DNA of 17,586 nucleotides, taken from assembly GCA_027081565.1 (NCBI GenBank), contig JALWKG010000158.1, positions 1 through 17,586 of the forward strand, read 5' to 3'. This DNA is from Helicobacteraceae bacterium. GTDB lineage: Bacteria > Campylobacterota > Campylobacteria > Campylobacterales > Sulfurimonadaceae. Numbering within the stretch: the first letter of the stretch is position 1; the number at the start of each line of letters is the position of its first letter. A model generated the notes under the pieces. The model was not told where the DNA came from. It saw only the letters and a list, made by a program, of their open reading frames with translations, and searched no databases. Of the stretch, positions 8,326 through 12,902 are shown in pieces. A program made the translations under genes and the position numbers.

Positions 8326-8845
8326 GAACTACGCTTCGTACGAGACTATCAACCTTCTGCATATCATCGCCACTCCAGGCACCTTGGTGTTGGTAGATGA
8401 CCTTACCCTCTTTGTTGATGATCAATGTATTGTATTCATCATCAGGTAGATTCCAGCCTTTGACAAGAACAGAGTCTACATCAAGGATATAGGTACGTTT
8501 AGGGTGCTCCTCCAGCTTACTTTTCATCATCTTTTTGATGAGAGCATCCGGTTTCCATGTAGCATTAAGGTTAATGATAACAAGTATCTGAAATTTATCA
8601 AAGTCGAGATCTTTTTCAAATCCTGCGATGGTTGGTTTGAAGATTTCACCTTTATCTTTTTCATCGGGGTCAACATACATCAACATCGTTGTCTTGCCTT
8701 TTAAGGTCTCTGAGTTCCAAGACTTACCACTGTAGTAACCACCGCTGTCTCCTTCCAAAACGATTGTAGGGAGCGGGACAGTAGTATCAACTGCAGCAAA
8801 GAGTGAAGAGAGTGAGAGTGCTAGTAAAAAAACTGTTTTTTTCAT
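8321..8845 (-). CDS. YtfJ-like periplasmic thioredoxin-fold protein without cysteines
   Basis: Exported protein of 174 residues with a signal peptide (MKKTVFLLALSLSSLFAAVD). The layout matches the YtfJ family: an early SWNSETLKGKTTMLMYVDPD segment where a thioredoxin fold would have its first strand and helix, a central FQILVIINLNATW strand, and a C-terminal VKGWNLPDDEYNTLIINKEG half. There is no cysteine anywhere, so it cannot do thiol-disulfide exchange through a CxxC; YtfJ itself also lacks that motif, and its function is not established. A TAAGG lies before the ATG. The gene lies between the antitoxin-like gene and the cytochrome gene and has its own direct-repeat box. A general redoxin/SCO-type relative is possible, but YtfJ is the better match from memory of the family. 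Confidence 0.75.
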   Translation of the reverse strand: MKKTVFLLALSLSSLFAAVDTTVPLPTIVLEGDSGGYYSGKSWNSETLKGKTTMLMYVDPDEKDKGEIFKPTIAGFEKDLDFDKFQILVIINLNATWKPDALIKKMMKSKLEEHPKRTYILDVDSVLVKGWNLPDDEYNTLIINKEGKVIYQHQGAWSGDDMQKVDSLVRSVVH

Positions 8846-8876
8846 GAATGTACCTTAGGTTTATTTGAGATACATC

Positions 8877-8909
8877 ATCATAGGTAATTGACGTTAAGTC
8901 AATGTTAAC
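8877..8909 (-). promoter_or_regulatory. Direct-repeat box and -10 for the YtfJ-like gene
   Basis: On the minus strand the site reads GTTAACATTGACTTAACGT, with two TTAAC units at an 11-bp period (plus-strand GTTAAG 8893-8898 and GTTAAC 8904-8909). TATGAT (8877-8882) follows after exactly 10 bases, 31 bases before the start codon. A 6-bp inverted repeat (ATTGAC/GTCAAT, 8887-8903) is superimposed on the proximal half-site. The box starts two bases after the stop of the antitoxin-like gene. Confidence 0.65.
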
Positions 8910-8911
8910 AG

Positions 8912-9103
8912 CTACAGGTCAACCCCATCCCAAAACTCATCATAAGAGAGGTTGGTAAGGGGATCTTGTTCTGCCAAACGTTTCTCTTCGCTGACAAAAT
9001 ACTGTTCGAATGCCTCATGCAACATCGTGTTTATATCTTTTTTGAGGAGGTCTTGATAAAAAGAGAGTTGTTGAGATAGCGCGTCATCTATGGTAATGGT
9101 CAT
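8912..9103 (-). CDS. Small antitoxin-like protein, no toxin partner seen
   Basis: A 63-residue protein not recognised with certainty. MTITIDDALSQQLSFYQDLL begins with a short beta-strand pattern followed by two amphipathic helices, as in ribbon-helix-helix antitoxins. The acidic, aromatic tail (LSYDEFWDGVDL) resembles the flexible end with which such antitoxins wrap their toxins. TAGGA lies a few bases before the ATG. Translation of the flanks shows no toxin: 66 bases downstream is the YtfJ-like gene and 140 bases upstream is the histidine kinase stop. It therefore looks like a solitary antitoxin or a small DNA-binding regulator. It is the only gene of the cluster without the YTAAC direct-repeat box, and it has its own promoter. 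The open frame, ribosome site and promoter support a real gene; the function is inferred only from shape. Confidence 0.6.
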   Translation of the reverse strand: MTITIDDALSQQLSFYQDLLKKDINTMLHEAFEQYFVSEEKRLAEQDPLTNLSYDEFWDGVDL

Positions 9104-9128
9104 GGTTTTTCCTAAAAAGTAATACCAT

Positions 9129-9157
9129 ATTTTAACCTTTTAAGATCCAATTTGTAA
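9129..9157 (-). promoter_or_regulatory. Sigma70-type promoter for the antitoxin-like gene
   Basis: On the minus strand TTACAA (9152-9157) and TAAAAT (9129-9134) are separated by 17 bases, close to the sigma70 consensus. The start codon is 25 bases beyond the -10, leaving a short leader with TAGGA as ribosome site. Confidence 0.5.
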
Positions 9158-9191
9158 ATGTTATATCTTCTTAATGATGAGATATAACATT
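9157..9191. repeat. 12-bp perfect inverted repeat upstream of the antitoxin-like gene
   Basis: AATGTTATATCT (9157-9168) and AGATATAACATT (9180-9191) are perfect inverted copies around an 11-base spacer. One edge touches the -35 of the antitoxin-like gene; the other side is 52 bases past the histidine kinase stop. It could be an autoregulatory operator, as antitoxins often bind, or a terminator for the kinase transcript. The bases following the hairpin on the minus strand are not T-rich, which favours an operator. Confidence 0.6.
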
Positions 9192-9243
9192 GTAACAATA
9201 AGAGCACGTATATTTTACAACTGGTACCTAGCAGATCAGCACC

Positions 9244-10302
9244 CTACACAAACTTTAAAGCAACTGTAGTTCCATTAGTAGATGAAGTCACATTGATCTC
9301 AATATGCATCGCTTCACAAAGTCTTTTGACGATATCGAGTCCCAAACCGCTGCTGCTCTGTTCTGAATAACTCCGCTCAAAAATTCGCTCAGGATTTTTA
9401 ATCCCACTGCCTGTGTCTTGAACATATAGAGTCTTCTCTTTAAAGTAGACCGATACACTGCCTGATGAAGTGTTATATTTACATGCGTTGGAGAGTAGGT
9501 TATGCAAGATCTGCTTAAAGGCATTAGCATTTACATGGACGTGAAAGCCACTGCAGGTGACAGAAAAGTTCAGGCCACTATAGAGGTTTTTGTAATTATC
9601 GACCAAGGTGTTGATGATAAGACAGAGTTCTACATCATCTAACATAAAGGTATCCTCTTCAAGTAAGATCTTAAGGTTGTCATGAAGTTCAGAGATCTCG
9701 TAGCTGCTTTTAATAATACGTTTCAAGGCTTTGTCCTCTTGAAGTTCATGCTTTTTAGAGAGGAGTTTGGTGTTGAGCTTAATGGTAGTGAGTGGTGTAT
9801 TAAGGTCATGAATGAGGTCTTTAATAAAACGGTCAAGTTTGCTTATAGCCTCTTTCATCGGTCTGAGGGCATAGTTTGTCAACATAAGACTCAGTAGCGC
9901 AAAGAGAGCTAAAAGCAGTGCTTGAACCATAATGACTTTAAGCCGTAACTCTTTAAGGTGTTGGTCAAAATGGGTACGTGTTTTAACAATGTGGATATAG
10001 TGTGTACGCCATCTGTTGGCAGGTATATACTTCTCTATAGTGGTGTCCGTCAGGGTAATGGTGTCCATAGAGAAGTCCTCTATTTTGGTCATCTCCATTG
10101 AGTGATTGATATCTTGGGCAGTAATGGGTTCATGCATCTTGAGTTGGCGGGCATAATTGATAATAGAAAAATGTTCATCTTTAATACGTTGTTCATATTG
10201 CTGATCATAGTAGAGTCGTCCTGCTACCAAGATAAGGAGTGCAACGCTGCCAAAATAAGCTAAAAAGAACTTCCAAAAGGCCCGTTTTTCATGAAGTTGC
10301 AA
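9244..10302 (-). CDS. Two-component sensor histidine kinase, HAMP-less
   Basis: Membrane histidine kinase of 352 residues, partner of the response regulator whose 3' end it overlaps by 14 bases. TM1 (about 9-31) and TM2 (about 122-143) flank a periplasmic sensor region of about 90 residues with no recognised domain. The phosphoacceptor motif FIKDLIHDLNTPLTTIKL has H165 only about 20 residues after TM2, so there is no room for a HAMP domain and the signal must pass directly from TM2 to the dimerisation helices. The ATPase domain shows an N box ILHNLLSNACKYN (N268, N272), G1 DTGSGI (D296) and G2 SSSGLGLDIVKRL. The kinase is complete, ends in TAG, and has no box of its own, so it is cotranscribed with the regulator. 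The signal is unknown; the target genes suggest an envelope or redox cue. Confidence 0.93.
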   Translation of the reverse strand: MQLHEKRAFWKFFLAYFGSVALLILVAGRLYYDQQYEQRIKDEHFSIINYARQLKMHEPITAQDINHSMEMTKIEDFSMDTITLTDTTIEKYIPANRWRTHYIHIVKTRTHFDQHLKELRLKVIMVQALLLALFALLSLMLTNYALRPMKEAISKLDRFIKDLIHDLNTPLTTIKLNTKLLSKKHELQEDKALKRIIKSSYEISELHDNLKILLEEDTFMLDDVELCLIINTLVDNYKNLYSGLNFSVTCSGFHVHVNANAFKQILHNLLSNACKYNTSSGSVSVYFKEKTLYVQDTGSGIKNPERIFERSYSEQSSSGLGLDIVKRLCEAMHIEINVTSSTNGTTVALKFV

Positions 10303-10942
10303 GACGGTATCCTGTTCCTTTTATGGTCTGTATGGGCAAACCATGTTTGCGGAGTTTGTTGATATGAACACGAAGGGCTCCCTCACTGGCCTCTTCACCC
10401 TCAGAGAGCTCCATTAAGATGTTCTCTTTGGTGATAGTAGTGCTAAGCTGTTTAAAAAAGAGTGTGGTAAGCTTGAGTTCTATAGGAGAGAGTGCTATGA
10501 ACTTATCTTGATAGTAAAGCTCATTGGTGTCGATATGAAAGTGGTAGTCGTCAAGAGTAATAATATTCTCTTTGATCTTGAGCCGTTTGCGTATAAGGGA
10601 GTTTATACGTACTGCCAACTCGTCAAACTCAAAGGGCTTTTTGATATAGTCATCCGCACCCACCTCAAAACCTTTAGAGAGTGAGGCAATATCATTCATG
10701 GCGGTGATAAAGATGGCTGGGGTCTCATCACCGCTTTTACGAAGGCTTTCTAAAAGTTCAAACCCATCTATAAAAGGGACATTAACATCAAAAAGAAAGA
10801 GGTCATAAGCGTGCATAAATGTAGCATCAAAAGCCTGCTCGCCATCACCAACCCATGTGACTTCAAACTGTTCCAACTCTAAGAGTTCAACAAGGGTCTC
10901 TGCCAGATTCACATCATCTTCAACCAGTAGTAATCGTGCCAT
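10289..10942 (-). CDS. OmpR-family response regulator
   Basis: DNA-binding response regulator of 217 residues. The receiver domain has the acidic pocket E8-D9-D10, phosphoacceptor D52 (LFLFDVNVPFIDGF), T80 and K102 (DDYIKKPFEFDEL). The winged-helix output domain covers about residues 125-217: SPIELKLTTLFF, then the recognition helix around EGALRVHINKLRKHGL and the wing IQTIKGTGYRL. The recognition helix resembles the PmrA/QseB group, whose known sites are tandem YTTAA-type repeats at an 11-bp period; four such YTAAC repeats are present nearby. AAGGA precedes the ATG with good spacing. A direct-repeat box lies 36 bases upstream of its own start, which suggests autoregulation. Its 3' end overlaps the kinase gene, so the two form an operon. 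That this regulator binds the four boxes is inference. Confidence 0.94.
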   Translation of the reverse strand: MARLLLVEDDVNLAETLVELLELEQFEVTWVGDGEQAFDATFMHAYDLFLFDVNVPFIDGFELLESLRKSGDETPAIFITAMNDIASLSKGFEVGADDYIKKPFEFDELAVRINSLIRKRLKIKENIITLDDYHFHIDTNELYYQDKFIALSPIELKLTTLFFKQLSTTITKENILMELSEGEEASEGALRVHINKLRKHGLPIQTIKGTGYRLATS

Positions 10943-10962
10943 TATCTATCCTTTGAGGTAAT

Positions 10963-10995
10963 ATAATGACATAAAGGTGTTAAGAGAAGGTTAAC
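10963..10995 (-). promoter_or_regulatory. Direct-repeat box and -10 for the response regulator-kinase operon
   Basis: On the minus strand the site reads GTTAACCTTCTCTTAACAC: two TTAAC units with an 11-bp period (plus-strand GTTAAG 10979-10984, GTTAAC 10990-10995). CATTAT (10963-10968) lies 10 bases beyond; TATATT at 10960-10965 is an alternative -10. The box begins five bases after the DUF2202 stop codon and ends 36 bases before the regulator's start, so it could mediate autoregulation. Confidence 0.62.
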
Positions 10996-11000
10996 CTCTT

Positions 11001-11693
11001 TTATTTTTGTGGATACTCTGTATGACAGTACAAAGTGCCTAAAGAACAACATCCTTCTGTTACGCCAAGATTCTTGAGCCCTTTGTCAAAAGCCCAGTAG
11101 TGACTGTAGCTTCCATCTCGTAAAATGTTGAAGGTATCTACCAACGCTGCATTGTCACTAGCATCTATGATATAAGTATTTAGATCATCCACATCAACGA
11201 CTTCAACCCTGCATCCGACTTCCAATGCTGCCTGCTGAGAGTCTTTACCCATAGTATAAAGATCATCATAGAGTTTTTGAATGGTATCGATAGCAAAAGT
11301 ACCTTGTGGCATGGATTCTAATGCTTCTTGAGAGTAATTGATGGTGTAGTCAGGAATATTTGTGATGTTCAAGTCATACCATGCTACAAGGTCCTGAACC
11401 AAGGCTATATGCTTGACCTCTGATCTGTTAGCGATGTTTTCAAACTGCTTTGTTGGATAAAGTTTGTTCAGTTCAAGATAGATATCATAAGCAAGCTTCT
11501 CTTCATGCCACATGTAGGCAAGAGAATATTTTTGCTCATCTGTCAGGGCATCTTGTGCATAGGTACTGAGATCAATACTCATCTGTGCATCTGAACTATT
11601 TTTACCTTTACTAGAAGTGAGATCATCACCACATCCTGTAAAGAAGAAAAGAGTTGCAGTGAGTGTTAAGGCTGTTTTATAAATGGGTTTCAT
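11001..11693 (-). CDS. DUF2202 (ferritin-like) lipoprotein with Cys-rich C-terminus
   Basis: Exported lipoprotein of 230 residues: signal peptide MKPIYKTALTLTATLFFFTG and lipobox Cys21. The rest matches DUF2202, a ferritin-like four-helix family. YMWHEEKLAYDIYLEL carries the first Glu pair (E64, E65) and ANRSEVKHIALVQDLV an ExxH motif (E92, H95). Helix 3 has EVGCRVEVVDVDDLNTYI (E158, E164) and helix 4 GSYSHYWAFD (H198), so a metal site, probably di-iron, is plausible. No enzymatic activity is established for the family. The C-terminus adds a Cys cluster (C215, C216, C223, with His224) beyond the core. AAGGA precedes the ATG. It is the first gene of the minus-strand group, with the clearest of the four direct-repeat boxes upstream and the response-regulator gene 58 bases downstream. 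Confidence 0.85.
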   Translation of the reverse strand: MKPIYKTALTLTATLFFFTGCGDDLTSSKGKNSSDAQMSIDLSTYAQDALTDEQKYSLAYMWHEEKLAYDIYLELNKLYPTKQFENIANRSEVKHIALVQDLVAWYDLNITNIPDYTINYSQEALESMPQGTFAIDTIQKLYDDLYTMGKDSQQAALEVGCRVEVVDVDDLNTYIIDASDNAALVDTFNILRDGSYSHYWAFDKGLKNLGVTEGCCSLGTLYCHTEYPQK

Positions 11694-11721
11694 GGTCTAT
11701 CCTTTGGTATATAATAAAGTA

Positions 11722-11753
11722 ATTGTAGGCCAAGAGTGTTAGTGAAGTGTTAG
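11722..11753 (-). promoter_or_regulatory. Direct-repeat box and -10 for the DUF2202 gene
   Basis: On the plus strand AGTGTTAG occurs twice, at 11735-11742 and 11746-11753, an exact 8-bp direct repeat with an 11-bp period. On the minus strand this gives two CTAAC units, followed after 10 bases by TACAAT (11722-11727), 28 bases before the ATG. Unlike the other three boxes, the half-sites are CTAAC rather than TTAAC. Confidence 0.6.
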
Positions 11754-12044
11754 CATGTCGAATATTTTTAGAATTGGCGTTTCTTAAATGCCATCTATAA
11801 TAGTAGAGGTTTTTTTGTATCACCACAGGCTTTTTACGCTTTTTGTTCAAAAAGACAGTTTCTGTTTTATAAAACAAACCTTGTATCCCAGTTATACAAA
11901 AGCACTCATAGAAAGTCTATATGCAACGATTTTACATAGGTTGTTTTTAAAAACAATAGGATTAGTAGTTGCATTTCAGCCCATAATAAAGGACGTAAAA
12001 TAGGCATAAAAACGCTTATCAGCCTATTCTAAGCACTAATGACG

Positions 12045-12050
12045 TATAAT
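12045..12050 (+). promoter_or_regulatory. TATAAT box just before rsmA
   Basis: A perfect TATAAT ends seven bases before the ATG at 12058, so the predicted transcription start falls at or next to the start codon. The bases between (TACTCCT) are not a Shine-Dalgarno sequence. See the leaderless-mRNA finding. Confidence 0.5.
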
Positions 12051-12057
12051 TACTCCT

Positions 12058-12840
12058 ATGAGTAATGAACATGTTGCCAAGAAGAAATTTGGCCAGAACT
12101 TTTTAAAAGACAGAAGTGTTCTTTATAAAATCGTCGAAGCGATGCCCAAGAGTGATAGTATTATTGCTGAAATTGGGCCTGGCTTAGGTGATTTAACTAA
12201 GTTTTTAGTGGATGTCAAAAGTGTTGTCGCTTTTGAGGTCGATACCGATTTATGTCAGTACCTAAACCGCGAGTTTAAAAAAGAGATCAAAACCAGCCGA
12301 CTTACCCTCCAATGTGGTGACGTCCTAGATGCCTGGCAGAGTGAACTTTTAGATGAACCCTATGTGTTAGTGGCAAATTTGCCCTACTATATAGCGACAA
12401 ATATCATCTTAAAAGCCCTTGCAGATCCAAATTGCGGTTATATACTTGTCATGATTCAGCGTGAGGTCGCAGAGAAATTTTCTGCAACTCCGGGAGATAA
12501 AAACTTTGGTGCGTTAAGCGTTATTACTCAGACGGTAGGTGAAGCCTCTATAGTGGTTCATGTTCCGCCCGAAGCATTTGACCCAGCACCAAAGGTTGAC
12601 TCGGCTGTTCTTCTTATAGAAAAGAGAAGAAGCCGAGACGACGAAGAGTTTGAGCTTATGCTCAGAGCGGCGTTCACACAGCCTCGAAAGACTCTTTCAA
12701 AAAACCTCTCTTCACGTTACGAGAAGGACCAAGTCCGTACTGCTTTAGAGCAGTTGGGTCTTGTTCCTACGATTCGACCCCATCAAGTCGCGACAACAGA
12801 CTATCACCTACTATTCAAGATACTAGAAAAAAATATATAA
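12058..12840 (+). CDS. rsmA: 16S rRNA (A1518/A1519) dimethyltransferase RsmA
   Basis: RsmA (KsgA) puts two methyl groups on each of two adjacent adenines in the 3'-terminal hairpin of 16S rRNA, a late step in small-subunit assembly, using S-adenosylmethionine. The protein is 260 residues, normal length. It starts with KKKFGQNFLKDRSVLYKI, the conserved N-terminal motif. The SAM-binding motif I is AEIGPGLGDLTKFL, the acidic loop is FEVDTD, and the catalytic NLPY motif is VANLPYYIATNII (N107-Y110). The family segment MIQREVAEKFSATPG follows. The start at 12058 is the only one that keeps FGQNFL whole, yet it has no Shine-Dalgarno and sits seven bases from a TATAAT. It is followed after 62 bases by the RNase J gene, as in other Campylobacterota. 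Confidence 0.97.
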   Translation: MSNEHVAKKKFGQNFLKDRSVLYKIVEAMPKSDSIIAEIGPGLGDLTKFLVDVKSVVAFEVDTDLCQYLNREFKKEIKTSRLTLQCGDVLDAWQSELLDEPYVLVANLPYYIATNIILKALADPNCGYILVMIQREVAEKFSATPGDKNFGALSVITQTVGEASIVVHVPPEAFDPAPKVDSAVLLIEKRRSRDDEEFELMLRAAFTQPRKTLSKNLSSRYEKDQVRTALEQLGLVPTIRPHQVATTDYHLLFKILEKNI

Positions 12841-12886
12841 CGTCTGTTCTTGCTCTACCTCCTCCATCGTAGGCTTAGACAGACGT
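12840..12886 (+). promoter_or_regulatory. Stem-loop in the leader of the RNase J gene
   Basis: ACGTCTGT (12840-12847) and ACAGACGT (12879-12886) are perfect 8-bp inverted copies. Inside them CTAC (12855-12858) and GTAG (12869-12872) can form a second stem, with the pyrimidine run CCTCCTCC in the loop. The structure ends four bases before the AAGGA ribosome site of the next gene. There is no T-run, so it is not an ordinary terminator. It may shape mRNA stability or translation; this is inference. Confidence 0.45.
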
Positions 12887-12902
12887 ACCTAAGGAAAAAT
12901 GT

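Larger units (their letters stand above)
11694..12057. other. 364-bp intergenic region with a cluster of inverted repeats
   Basis: Divergent region between the DUF2202 gene and rsmA. Besides the DUF2202 promoter box it contains five inverted repeats: TGGCGTTT/AAATGCCA (11775-11793, one G-T pair), CTTTTTG/CAAAAAG (11839-11854), the perfect palindrome TGTTTTATAAAACA (11863-11876), TTGTAT/ATACAA (11881-11899) and the perfect palindrome TTGTTTTTAAAAACAA (11941-11956). A TATAAT at 11796-11801 on the plus strand could start a small transcript. The open frames across it lack ribosome sites and resemble no protein I know. Confidence 0.5.

Noticed and set aside
11677..11877. 66-codon minus-strand frame upstream of the DUF2202 gene
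   Set aside because: It overlaps the DUF2202 start and runs through the palindrome cluster and the direct-repeat promoter box; its composition is not protein-like.
11788..12003. 71-codon plus-strand frame before rsmA
   Set aside because: It has no ribosome site, resembles no protein I know, and lies over a run of palindromes, so it is treated as non-coding.
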